Assembly (NCBI RefSeq): GCF_000498395.2
Contig: NZ_CP010979.1
Span: 1,488,001 to 1,552,000, forward strand
Origin: Pseudomonas putida S13.1.2
Lineage (GTDB): Bacteria > Pseudomonadota > Gammaproteobacteria > Pseudomonadales > Pseudomonadaceae
Reading direction: 5' to 3'
DNA length: 64,000 nucleotides
Made by a program: the position numbers and the translations under genes. The notes under the pieces were generated by a model. It did not search any database and was not told where the DNA came from. It saw only the letters and a list, made by a program, of their open reading frames with translations. Each line of letters opens with the position of its first letter. Position 1 is the first letter of the stretch. Positions 50,168-58,589 of this stretch are shown in pieces.

Positions 50168-50188
50168 GAACAAGGGGCCGCTATGCGG

Positions 50189-50274
50189 CCCATCGCCGGC
50201 AAGCCAGCTCCCACAGGGTTCCACAGGCCTGAGCCTTGGGCAGTCCCTGTGGGAGCTGGCTTGCCGGCGATGGG
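50189..50274. repeat. REP-type inverted pair, 30-bp perfect arms
   Basis: Arms 50189-50218 and 50245-50274 are perfect reverse complements, flanked by GGGGCCGC/GCAGCCCC hairpin sequence. The pair separates kguD from the converging endonuclease gene. Confidence 0.87.
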
Positions 50275-50303
50275 CTGCACAGCAGCCCCAGTACGATACA
50301 GGT

Positions 50304-51269
50304 CTATCGGCAGTTACCTGCCTTGCGATAGCCCGCTGCCTGCGCCTCACCCTCGTTAGCGAAGGTAACCTGGTTCTTGGCTGCAACCTGGTTATAGCCC
50401 GGGCAACCAGCAGACAGGTGGTAGACGTGGCTGTTGCGGTTGCCAAGCACGGCCCCGACTGACTGGACGCTGGCCAGGCTCGGCTTGGCCTCTGCCTTGG
50501 CGGCTTTCACCGGCACCGCTTGCACCACGCCACTGCCAACCGGCTTGTAGCCAGCCGTCCACTTGCGTTCCCCGCTCACGAACGGGTTGGCATGCCCCAT
50601 GATCGCGGCAATGCGCCGGTCGCGCTCTTTCTCCCAGGCCGACACCGGGTGCTGTTTGTCCCAGGCCATCAGCAGCTGTTGCTGCTGGCGCGACATGCTC
50701 AGTTGGTAACGGTCGAACATGTAGAACGTGGTACGGGCCACCAGGCCTTTGACTTCATCGCGCGGTTCGGCGGCGCGCTGGACGAAATCGACCTTGGTGG
50801 TGCACTGGCCATACTCGCCGGCATTGCCAGCGACCATGCCGTAGTTGAAGTTGCTGCGGTCGCCGTTGACCTCGCCCACGGCCGGGTAGAGGTTGAACAA
50901 GTCGGCTTCCATGGCGCGGAACACCGGGTCGTTGTCCACGCAATGCTCGCGGCCGCCGTTCTTCCAGCACTGGCGCTGGTTGCCAAAGGTGTAGGCGGGC
51001 ACGATGTGTTCCCATTCGGTACGCTCGGCGCGGTTCTGTTGCTTGCGCGTCTGGTAGCCACACGAAGCAGCATCGATACGCCCGCCAGACTTGCCCACCC
51101 AGGTCCACTTGCAACCGCAGTACAGGTCGCCCATGGCGCTGCTGGCCTGGTCCAGGTACACCTTCTGCTTGGCCACCACCTTGGCCTCGGTGAACGTTGC
51201 CGGTGGGTTGGCCAACGCAGGGAGGGTGAAGGAAAACACTAAGGTTACAGCGTAAAGCAGTGATTTCAT
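50304..51269 (-). CDS. Endonuclease I-family nuclease with C-terminal extension
   Basis: A 321-residue exported nuclease from the ATG at 51269, with signal peptide LLYAVTLVFSFTLPALA. The endonuclease I (EndA/Dns) domain spans about residues 25-225. It carries the ERTEWEHIVPAYTFGNQRQCW catalytic region and paired Cys (YCGCKWTW, SCGYQ, QCW, EHCV). A linker (AKAEAKPSLASVQ) leads to a 45-residue tail, NRNSHVYHLSAGCPGYNQVAAKN ... AGYRKAGNC, with two Cys and a His like small metal- or sunset-type domains seen on exported nucleases. It degrades DNA in the periplasm or medium for nutrient recovery. Confidence 0.9.
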   Translation of the reverse strand: MKSLLYAVTLVFSFTLPALANPPATFTEAKVVAKQKVYLDQASSAMGDLYCGCKWTWVGKSGGRIDAASCGYQTRKQQNRAERTEWEHIVPAYTFGNQRQCWKNGGREHCVDNDPVFRAMEADLFNLYPAVGEVNGDRSNFNYGMVAGNAGEYGQCTTKVDFVQRAAEPRDEVKGLVARTTFYMFDRYQLSMSRQQQQLLMAWDKQHPVSAWEKERDRRIAAIMGHANPFVSGERKWTAGYKPVGSGVVQAVPVKAAKAEAKPSLASVQSVGAVLGNRNSHVYHLSAGCPGYNQVAAKNQVTFANEGEAQAAGYRKAGNCR

Positions 51270-51283
51270 GGGAAAAACATATT

Positions 51284-51667
51284 TCAGATTGGGGCGCGCA
51301 TTGTAATGCTTTCCCCGTAGCTGGCCAGCTCGCTGAGCCATACCAGCGGTCGGCCTGGGTCGTCGCTGGCCATACGGTCGAACGTGGCTGAGTCGAGCAT
51401 ATCCCTGACCTGGGCGCTCATGCGCAGCAGGCGTTCGATGAAGCCGGCGCCGACGTCGCCGTAGTCCTCAAGCGAAACACCGCTCTGGTTGTGGTGTATC
51501 GCCAGGTGGTAATGACTGACCCCGGCGCCATCGCCACTGCCGCCCAGCACCACGGTAAAGCGTGGACCGAGCAGGCTGGCCAGGCGCTGCTGGACCAGGT
51601 CGAGCAGTGCGATCGGTACTTCATCGTGGCGCAGTGATGTGGGGAAACAGGCTGTGAACGGAGGCAT
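51284..51667 (-). CDS. Small hypothetical protein
   Basis: A 127-residue protein starting MPPFTACFPTSLRHDEVPIALLDLVQQRLASLLG. It has no signal peptide or membrane segment. The middle (GDGAGVSHYHLAIHHNQSGVSLEDYGDVG) is His-rich and the C-terminus is GRPLVWLSELASYGESITMRAP. I recognise no domain. It is encoded 14 bases upstream of the nuclease gene on the same strand, so the two may be co-transcribed. Confidence 0.65.
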   Translation of the reverse strand: MPPFTACFPTSLRHDEVPIALLDLVQQRLASLLGPRFTVVLGGSGDGAGVSHYHLAIHHNQSGVSLEDYGDVGAGFIERLLRMSAQVRDMLDSATFDRMASDDPGRPLVWLSELASYGESITMRAPI

Positions 51668-51779
51668 GAGGGTGTCCTGCTGGGCGGGTTCGGGTGTTGG
51701 CCAGCTTAGGCAAGGTGACTGTCAACTTGGGTTAAGCGGGGGTAAAAGCGGGTAATACTCAAACAGGCCCGACGCGGTC

Positions 51780-51898
51780 CCTGTAGGAGCGGCCTTGTGT
51801 CGCGATGGGCTGCGCAGCAGCCCTTGGATTTCAGCGTCACGGCAACAACTTATGGGGCTGCTGCGCAGCCCATCGCGACACAAGGCCGCTCCTACAGG
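51780..51898. repeat. REP-type inverted pair, 44-bp perfect arms
   Basis: Arms 51780-51823 and 51855-51898 are perfect reverse complements, among the longest pairs in the window. It lies between the small hypothetical gene's promoter side and the 3' end of the Omp85 gene. Confidence 0.9.
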
Positions 51899-51918
51899 TG
51901 CCGTGCATGGCTGGTGTA

Positions 51919-54282
51919 TCAGAAGGTTTGCCCCAGCGAGAACTGGAAGATTTGGGTCTCGGCGTTATCCGGCTTTTTCAATGGCGCCGCCAGGCTGAAG
52001 CTCAGTGGCCCCATCGGGCTGTACCAGGTCACACCAACCCCCAGCGACACGGCCATCTGCGCCAGGTCGACGCTGCCGCAGCCCTGGGTGGTCGAGAGGT
52101 AGCAGGTGTCGGCATAAACGTTGCCGGCGTCGACGAACACAGAGCTGCGCAGCTGGCTCTGGTCCTTCACGAACGGCAACGGGAAGATGTATTCGGCGCC
52201 GCCGGTAATCAGGATGTTGCCCCCCAGCACGTCGGTGTCGCGGTCAGAATAGTAAGCCTGACCGGCGCTGGCGTAGGTACCAGTGGCCGGGGTGTTGCGC
52301 GGGCCGAGGGTGCCGTCCTTGAACCCGCGCACCGAACCCTGGCCCCCTGCGGTGTAGCTTTCATAGAACGGCAAGCCGTCGGTGGACCCGTAGCCATTGC
52401 CATAGCCCAGCTCGGTGTGCAGGCGCAGCGAGGTGTTGTTGGTCACCGGCAGGAAGGCCTGGCCGTTGTAGTCCAGTTTGTAGAACGACAGGTCGCTGCC
52501 AGGGGTTGTGGCCATCAGCGTGAGGCTTTGCGAGTGGCCACGGGTGGCCAACACGCCTTTGTTGAGGGTGGATTCCGACCAACCGATCGACGCCTTGAGG
52601 TTGTTGAAACTCTTACCCTCACGGGAGATGAAGTCGTAGATCTCGTCGGCGCTATAGGTACCCGGCGAGATATCGTCATGCTGCAGGGTCAGGCCGTAGG
52701 TCAGGCGCGAGGTTTCGTTGATCGGGTAGCCAAAGCTGACACCGGCGCCGTAGCTGTTGATCGCATAGTACGAAACGCCATCGTCGTAGTAGTCGCTGTA
52801 GTCGGTACTGTTGTAGAACAGGTTGTAGCCCAGGCTGACACCGTCGGCGGTGAAGTAGGGGTCCACGAAACCGAAGTTGTACTTGGTCTGGTATTCACTG
52901 CGGGTCAGGCCGATGGACACCTTGTTACCGGTACCGAGGAAGTTGCTCTGGCTGATCGAACCACCGAGGATCAGGCCGGCGCTCTGGGCGAAACCGACGC
53001 TGGCGGTGATCGAGCCGGAGGCTTGCTCTTCGACGCTGTAGTTGACGTCGACCTGGTCGTCAGTGCCGGCTACCTGCGGGGTCTCGACGTTGACTTCCTT
53101 GAAGAAGCCCAGGCGCTCCAGACGGGTCTTGGACTGGTCGATCAGGTAGGTTGAAGCCCAACCGCCTTCCATCTGGCGCATTTCGCGACGCAGCACTTCG
53201 TCTTCGGTCTTGGTGTTGCCGCGGTAGTTGATGCGGTTGACGTAGGCACGCTTGCCCGGGTCGACCACGAACATGATGTCGACCGTGTGGTCTTCATCGT
53301 TGGGCTGCGGCACACCGTTGACGTTGGCGAAGGTGTAGCCTTCGTTACCCAGGCGACGGGTGATCAGCTCGGAGCTGGTGGTCATCACCTTGCGCGAGAA
53401 CACCTGGCCCGGCTGCACCAGCAGCAGCGACTTGACCTGGTCTTCCGGCACTTTCAGGTCACCGGACAACTTCACGTCGCGAACGGTGTACTTCTCGCCT
53501 TCGTTGATGTTGACAGTGATGTAGACGTGTTTCTTGTCTGGCGTGATGGACACCTGGGTGGACGCAATGTCCATGTTGATGTAGCCGCGGTCCAGGTAGT
53601 AGGAGCGCAGGCGCTCCAGGTCACCGGACAGTTTTTCGCGGGCATACTTGTCGTCGTTCTTGAAGAACGACAGCCAGTTGGTGGTCTTCAGCTCGAACAG
53701 CTGCCCCAGGGTTTCATCGTCGAACACGTTGTTGCCAACGATGTTGATGTGCTGGATGGCAGCGACGGTGCCTTCGTTGATCTTGATCTTCAGCGCCACA
53801 CGGTTGCGCGGCTGCGGTACCACTTCGGCGTCAACCTCGGCCGAGTAGCGGCCCTGGGCCACGTACTGGCGCTGCAGCTCGTTACGCACGCCTTCAAGGG
53901 TGGCACGCTGGAAGATTTCGCCTTCGGCCAGGCCCGATTGCTTGAGGCCCTTCATCAGGTCTTCGGTGCTGATCGCCTTGTTGCCTTCGATCTCGATGCT
54001 CGACACCGACGGGCGCTCGACCACGTTGATGATCAGCACATTGCCATCGCGGTTCAGCTGGATGTCCTGGAAGAACCCGGTCTTGAACAGGGAACGGGTC
54101 GAGTCCACCAGGCGGCGGTCATCGGCCTGGTCACCGACGTTCAGCGGCAAGGCACCGAAGACACTGCCGGCGGAAACCCGCTGCAGGCCGTTGACGCGGA
54201 TGTCGGCGATCCTGAAAGGGGAGGCCTGGGCCAACGTGGCTTTCAGCAACAGGATGGAGAGCAACAGGCGCGGGTAGTTCAT
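51919..54282 (-). CDS. BamA/Omp85-family outer-membrane assembly protein (apparent extra paralogue)
   Basis: A 787-residue protein from the ATG at 54282, about the full length of BamA, with signal peptide LLLSILLLKATLAQA. Five POTRA domains run to about residue 420 (for example FRIADIRVNGLQRVSAGSVF, VSSIEIEGNKAISTEDL, IQHINIVGNNVFDDETL and YVNRINYRGNTKTEDEV). The 16-strand barrel follows, with the L6 motif GSVRGFKDG near residue 650, ending QFSLGQTF. BamA folds outer-membrane proteins. The usual bamA neighbours (dxr, rseP, skp, lpxD) are absent; instead the gene is divergent from a CpxRA-like pair with a CpxR box between. A stress-induced second copy is therefore the best reading. Whether the genome has another bamA cannot be seen here. 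Confidence 0.9.
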   Translation of the reverse strand: MNYPRLLLSILLLKATLAQASPFRIADIRVNGLQRVSAGSVFGALPLNVGDQADDRRLVDSTRSLFKTGFFQDIQLNRDGNVLIINVVERPSVSSIEIEGNKAISTEDLMKGLKQSGLAEGEIFQRATLEGVRNELQRQYVAQGRYSAEVDAEVVPQPRNRVALKIKINEGTVAAIQHINIVGNNVFDDETLGQLFELKTTNWLSFFKNDDKYAREKLSGDLERLRSYYLDRGYINMDIASTQVSITPDKKHVYITVNINEGEKYTVRDVKLSGDLKVPEDQVKSLLLVQPGQVFSRKVMTTSSELITRRLGNEGYTFANVNGVPQPNDEDHTVDIMFVVDPGKRAYVNRINYRGNTKTEDEVLRREMRQMEGGWASTYLIDQSKTRLERLGFFKEVNVETPQVAGTDDQVDVNYSVEEQASGSITASVGFAQSAGLILGGSISQSNFLGTGNKVSIGLTRSEYQTKYNFGFVDPYFTADGVSLGYNLFYNSTDYSDYYDDGVSYYAINSYGAGVSFGYPINETSRLTYGLTLQHDDISPGTYSADEIYDFISREGKSFNNLKASIGWSESTLNKGVLATRGHSQSLTLMATTPGSDLSFYKLDYNGQAFLPVTNNTSLRLHTELGYGNGYGSTDGLPFYESYTAGGQGSVRGFKDGTLGPRNTPATGTYASAGQAYYSDRDTDVLGGNILITGGAEYIFPLPFVKDQSQLRSSVFVDAGNVYADTCYLSTTQGCGSVDLAQMAVSLGVGVTWYSPMGPLSFSLAAPLKKPDNAETQIFQFSLGQTF

Positions 54283-54387
54283 CGGGGGTTCCAGACAAGC
54301 GGATTCGTAGGGGAGCAAGCGCGGGCAACCCGCTGGCAGCGGGCGATGAGGATACGGGCGGGCTGTGTACGGCGCGGTTAGCCGAGG

Positions 54388-54402
54388 GTAAAGATGTGTA
54401 AA
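54388..54402. promoter_or_regulatory. CpxR box between the Omp85 and response-regulator genes
   Basis: GTAAAGATGTGTAAA is a perfect match to the known CpxR consensus GTAAA-N5-GTAAA. It lies 106 bases from the Omp85 start and 78 bases from the regulator start, so it could control both divergent genes. Confidence 0.8.
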
Positions 54403-54479
54403 GTCCGACCGGCCGGCGGTGACAGCCCCGGCCGCCGGGGCGATCATTACAGCCCCTGCAATTGCGATATCTGGCCCCG

Positions 54480-55172
54480 ATGATCCCTGTGCTGCTGGTC
54501 GACGACGACCGCGAACTGACTGAAATGCTTTCTTTGTACCTGGCGCGCGAAGGCTTCCAGGCCATGGCGGTGGCTACCGGTGAAGAAGGCGAGACCCAGG
54601 CGTTGTCCGGTCACTTCCAGGTGGTGGTGCTGGACGTGATGCTGCCGGGTATCTCTGGCATCGAAGTGCTGCGGCGCGTGCGTGCGCGCAGCCAGGTGCC
54701 GGTGCTGCTGCTGACTGCCCGTGGCGACAATATCGACCGTATTGCCGGCCTTGAGCTGGGGGCCGATGACTATGTACCCAAGCCCAGCTCCCCGGGTGAA
54801 CTGGTCGCACGCCTGCGGGCGATCCTGCGCCGGGTGCAGCCGCACCCCACGGGTGAGGGCAGTGCGCCCGAACACGTGCGCACGGGCGCATTGAAAATGT
54901 GGCCGGGCCGCCGTGAAGCGCACTGGGGCGAAGCCACGCTGGAGTTGACCGGCTCGGAGTTCAGCCTGCTCGAAGCGTTGGCCCGCCAGGCTGGCCAGCT
55001 GGTCAGCAAGCAGGACCTGTCACTCAATGCCTTGGGCCGGCCGTTGACCCGTTATGACCGGCGTATCGACGTGCACGTCAGCAGCATCCGGCAAAAGCTC
55101 GGCCCGCGTGCCGACGGCAGCAGCTGGATCCAGAGCGTGCGTGGCATGGGCTACATGCTGATAGTCGAATGA
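54480..55172 (+). CDS. OmpR-family response regulator, CpxR-like
   Basis: A 230-residue regulator from the ATG at 54480; a TTG six codons upstream is less likely. The receiver begins IPVLLVDDDRELTEML, the same opening as CpxR, with phosphoacceptor Asp52 in VVVLDVMLPG, Thr in LLLTARG and Lys in DDYVPKPSSPGELVARLRAILRR. The C-terminal winged helix includes ELTGSEFSLLEALARQAGQLV, LGRPLTRYDRRIDVHVSSIRQKLG and SVRGMGYMLIVE. The next gene overlaps it by four bases and encodes the kinase. Regulation of the divergent Omp85 gene through the CpxR box is inferred. Confidence 0.9.
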   Translation: MIPVLLVDDDRELTEMLSLYLAREGFQAMAVATGEEGETQALSGHFQVVVLDVMLPGISGIEVLRRVRARSQVPVLLLTARGDNIDRIAGLELGADDYVPKPSSPGELVARLRAILRRVQPHPTGEGSAPEHVRTGALKMWPGRREAHWGEATLELTGSEFSLLEALARQAGQLVSKQDLSLNALGRPLTRYDRRIDVHVSSIRQKLGPRADGSSWIQSVRGMGYMLIVE

Positions 55173-56434
55173 TGCGCCGGCGCCTGTTCTGGAAGCTGTT
55201 CCTGGCGTTCTGGCTGGCCAACTGCCTGACTTTCCTGGTGGGTGCGGGTGCCTTCATGCTCAATGACTGGCGCGGCGATACCCCGGCGCTGCGTTCGCTG
55301 CTGGCCACCGAACTACAGCTACTGCAGCGTTACGGTGAGCAGGCAGGCCGGCAACTGCTGGAGGTGTCACCGCAGCCGCCGGATGTGCAAGTGGGCCTTT
55401 ATGACAGTAAAGGCCAGCTGCTGGCGGGCAGGGCGGTGCCGGTGTCGCGTTTCGAGCAGGCGTTGAGCGACCGCGAGGGTCGCCCGCTGGTGCTGCGTGC
55501 GTCGGTGGCCACGGTGCTTGGCGAACCGCCGCGCCCGCGGGGCATGGGCCCGCTGTTCACCGGCACGCTGATGAGTGCGCTGTTTGCCTTCCTGTGCAGC
55601 CTTTACCTGACTCGCCCGTTGGCCTGGCTGCGCGAAGCCATGGCCCAGGTGGCCCAGGGTAGGTTCGATGTGCGCGTGAAGCCCAGGCTGGGCAAGCGGC
55701 GCGACGAGATTGTCGAACTGGCCGAGGACTGCGACCGCATGGCCGGCCAGCTAAAGGCCCTGGTGCAGGCGCAGCAGAACCTGCTGCACGATATTTCCCA
55801 CGAACTGCGTTCACCGCTGACCCGCATGCATGCCGCCATCGGCCTGATGCGTCAGCAACCCGACCGACATGACATGCTGGAGCGGGTGGAGCGCGAGTCA
55901 CGGCGCATGGACGACCTGATCGAGCAGCTACTGACCTTGGCCCGCGCCCAGGCTCGGCAGGGCGACAGCGACTTTGCCAGTGTGGATGTGGTAGAGCTGC
56001 TGGCGCAGATTGTTGAAGACGCCCGTTTCGAGGCGGGCATGAAACAGTGCCAGGTGTCCCTGCAAGCCCAAGGCGCGTTTCTTATCCATGGGCATGAAGA
56101 GTTGCTGTACCGGGCGTTCGAGAACATCATCCGCAACGCCGTGCGCTACACCGCCGCCGGCACAGAAGTGTTGGTGCAGGCTGCGCTGGCACCGGGCGGG
56201 CAATGGTTCCAGGTCAGTGTCAGCGACCACGGTCCGGGCGTAGGCCCGGCGCGGCTGAAGCGCATCTTCGAGCCGTTCGACCGAGGTACCGACAGCAGCG
56301 ACGATGGCTTTGGCCTGGGCCTGGCGATTGCCCAGCGGGCCATCGCCCTGCATGGCGGCTGCATCACCGCGCTGGCCGCAACCAGCGGCGGGCTGCGGGT
56401 GCGCATCGAGCTGCCGCAAGCCCGCCCTACTTGA
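55169..56434 (+). CDS. Sensor histidine kinase, CpxA-like
   Basis: A 421-residue membrane kinase. Its first membrane segment is LFLAFWLANCLTFLVGAGAFML; a periplasmic sensor of about 95 residues follows and the second segment lies near GTLMSALFAFLCSLYL. A HAMP region (RPLAWLREAMAQVAQGRFDVRV) leads to the H-box LLHDISHELRSPLTRMHAAIG with His near residue 211. The ATPase has the N-box NIIRNAVRYT, DHGPGVGP and GFGLGLAIA. It is translationally coupled to the CpxR-like gene and likely senses envelope stress. Its stop overlaps the converging aldo/keto reductase gene by eight bases. Confidence 0.9.
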   Translation: MMRRRLFWKLFLAFWLANCLTFLVGAGAFMLNDWRGDTPALRSLLATELQLLQRYGEQAGRQLLEVSPQPPDVQVGLYDSKGQLLAGRAVPVSRFEQALSDREGRPLVLRASVATVLGEPPRPRGMGPLFTGTLMSALFAFLCSLYLTRPLAWLREAMAQVAQGRFDVRVKPRLGKRRDEIVELAEDCDRMAGQLKALVQAQQNLLHDISHELRSPLTRMHAAIGLMRQQPDRHDMLERVERESRRMDDLIEQLLTLARAQARQGDSDFASVDVVELLAQIVEDARFEAGMKQCQVSLQAQGAFLIHGHEELLYRAFENIIRNAVRYTAAGTEVLVQAALAPGGQWFQVSVSDHGPGVGPARLKRIFEPFDRGTDSSDDGFGLGLAIAQRAIALHGGCITALAATSGGLRVRIELPQARPT

Positions 56435-57422
56435 AGCCGGTTACCGCATGGGGGACGTAAGGGGCCTGCAAGCGCGCCACCTCGGCCTCGCTCAGCTGCA
56501 GTGACAACGCGCCCAGTGCATCGTCCAGGTGGGCGGGCTTCGAGGCGCCGACGATAGGGGCGCTGACGCCGGCCTTGCCCAGTACCCAGGCCAGCGCAAC
56601 CTGGGCCATCGGCACGCCCCGTTCGCCAGCGATCTGCTCGACCACATCGATCACCCGGCCGTCTTCCACCTCGGTCTTTTCATAGAACGACTGGCCGGAT
56701 ACATCGCTGCGGGTGCGTGCGGTCTGCTGCCCGTGCGGCCGGGTCAGGCGCCCGCGGGCCATCGGGCTCCAGGGCATCAGGCCGACCCCCTGGTCCAGGC
56801 ACAGCGGGATCATTTCGCGTTCTTCTTCGCGGTAAATCAGGTTGAGGTAATTCTGCATCGACACGAAACGGCTCCAACCGTTGCTGGCCGCCACCTGCTG
56901 TGCCTTGGCGAACTGCCAGGCGTACATCGACGATGCACCGATGTAACGGGCCTTGCCGGCCTTGACCACGTCGTGCAGGGCCTCCATGGTCTCCTCGATG
57001 GGGGTGTGGTAGTCCCAGCGGTGGATCTGGTACAGGTCGACGTAATCGGTACCCAGGCGGCTGAGGCTGGCGTCGATGTTGGCCATGATCGCCTTGCGCG
57101 ACAGGCCTTGCTCGTTGGGCCGGCTGGCGCCTTCCCACATGTTGGCCGGGAAGAACACCTTGGTGGCGATCACGGTTTCTTCGCGGCGGGTGAATTCCTT
57201 CAGCAGTTTGCCGAGGATGATTTCCGAAGTGCCGGCCGAATAGCTGTTGGCGGTGTCGAAGAAGTTGATGCCTTGCTCGACGGCATGGCGAATGATAGGT
57301 CGGCTGGCGTCTTCGCCCAACGTCCAGGGATGAGTGCCGGCGTCGGGTTCGCCGAAGGTCATGCAGCCCAGGCACAGCCTGGAGATGTCCAGCCCGGTGT
57401 TACCCAGCTTTACGTATTGCAT
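56427..57422 (-). CDS. Aldo/keto reductase, YajO-like
   Basis: A 331-residue reductase from the ATG at 57422 (MQYVKLGNTGLDISRLCLGC). Catalytic residues: Asp and Tyr in FFDTANSYSAGTSE near residue 52, Lys in ATKVFFP and His in YQIHRWDYHTP. The cofactor end reads APIVGASKPAHLDDAL near residue 290. It is closest in style to E. coli YajO-type enzymes. The substrate is unknown. It lies downstream of a LysR gene on the same strand with a 96-base gap. Confidence 0.88.
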   Translation of the reverse strand: MQYVKLGNTGLDISRLCLGCMTFGEPDAGTHPWTLGEDASRPIIRHAVEQGINFFDTANSYSAGTSEIILGKLLKEFTRREETVIATKVFFPANMWEGASRPNEQGLSRKAIMANIDASLSRLGTDYVDLYQIHRWDYHTPIEETMEALHDVVKAGKARYIGASSMYAWQFAKAQQVAASNGWSRFVSMQNYLNLIYREEEREMIPLCLDQGVGLMPWSPMARGRLTRPHGQQTARTRSDVSGQSFYEKTEVEDGRVIDVVEQIAGERGVPMAQVALAWVLGKAGVSAPIVGASKPAHLDDALGALSLQLSEAEVARLQAPYVPHAVTGFK

Positions 57423-57518
57423 TGTCGTCTCCTTCAAGGGCGTTAGTGATGGTGTCAGCCTAACGCGGGCAGCCTTGCGCGAAAATTCCGTATTGATGCA
57501 GGTCCCATCCGCAAAAAT

Positions 57519-58370
57519 TCACAAGCGCAGCAATGGCCGCACCTGTTGCTGGAGGAAGTCGGTAACCGCCTTGATCCGTGGGGTGGCGCGCACGTCCTCA
57601 TGCACTGCCAGCCAGATTTCGATGCTCATGGTCTGCTCGGCGCTGCCGGCTTCCTTCAGGCCGTGCTCCTGCGCCATGAACGCGGGCAGGCAGGCGATTC
57701 CGATGCCGCCGGCACAGGCTTGAGCCTGGATGCGCAGGTCATTGCTGTGCAGCACGAACGGCTGCTGGCCGGCCTGACGGTTCAGCCATTGCTGTTGAGG
57801 GGAACTGGCCTGCGACTCGTCGTAACCGATGTAGCGCCGGGCCGCCGCGCTGGCCAAGTAGCCGGGCGAGGCGTACAGCCGGTAGGCCAGGTGGCCCAGA
57901 AGGCTGGCAACCAGGGTCGGTTCTGTGGGCCGGGCCAGGGCGATGCTGATGTCGGCTTCGCGGCGGGCCAAGGATGCCTTTGATTTGCTGCCCACCAGCT
58001 TCAGGCGCAACTGTGGGTAGCGCTGGTACAGTTCGCCCAGGCGCCGGGCCACGATGCTCCCGAGCAGTGCCGGTGGTGCCGACAGCACCACTTCGCCTTC
58101 CACCGCGTGTTGGCCGGCGCTGGCGAAATGTTCAAGGGCGAAGGAGGACAGCGTCATCTGCTCGGCAAGTTCGGCAACGCGTCGGCCTTCGTCGGTGAGC
58201 GCATAAGCGCGGGGGCGCCGGTCGACCAGCTTGAGCTTGAGCGAGGCTTCGAGCGAAGCAATGCGCCGGGCCACGGTGGCGTGGTCGACGCCCAGCGTCT
58301 TGGCCGCGGCGGACAGCGAGCCGGCCGAGGTAAAGGCGCAGAAATGACGCAGGTCTTCCCAATCGAACAT
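57519..58370 (-). CDS. LysR-family transcriptional regulator
   Basis: A 283-residue LysR protein from the ATG at 58370; 38 further in-frame codons upstream run into a REP element. It starts MFDWEDLRHFCAFTSAGSLSAAAKTLGVDHATVARRIASLEASL, a helix-turn-helix of the branch with ATVARRI. The effector domain includes LSAPPALLGSIVARRLGELYQRYP. It probably controls the aldo/keto reductase gene that follows it. Confidence 0.88.
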   Translation of the reverse strand: MFDWEDLRHFCAFTSAGSLSAAAKTLGVDHATVARRIASLEASLKLKLVDRRPRAYALTDEGRRVAELAEQMTLSSFALEHFASAGQHAVEGEVVLSAPPALLGSIVARRLGELYQRYPQLRLKLVGSKSKASLARREADISIALARPTEPTLVASLLGHLAYRLYASPGYLASAAARRYIGYDESQASSPQQQWLNRQAGQQPFVLHSNDLRIQAQACAGGIGIACLPAFMAQEHGLKEAGSAEQTMSIEIWLAVHEDVRATPRIKAVTDFLQQQVRPLLRL

Positions 58371-58456
58371 GGAGGGCTCGGCAGTAGCGTGTGCAGAAGG
58401 GGGTAGGGTAGCGTTTTCTGCGGGTCCACTGTGGATTGGGTGGATTTGAGATTTTT

Positions 58457-58577
58457 GGGGCTGCTTTGCAGCCCATCGCGACACAAGGCCGCTCCTACAG
58501 GATTTGCATTTGCCTCGAAGGCCGTCATGTACCTGTGGGAGCGGCCTTGTGTCGCGAAAGGGCTGCGCAGCAGCCCC
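58457..58577. repeat. REP-type inverted pair
   Basis: Arms at about 58457-58501 and 58532-58577 share the gcgacacaaggccgctcc core with outer GGGGCTGC/GCAGCCCC hairpins and have several mismatches. It lies between the MFS stop and the LysR start, both on the minus strand. Confidence 0.83.
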
Positions 58578-58589
58578 ACATGGCTGGCC

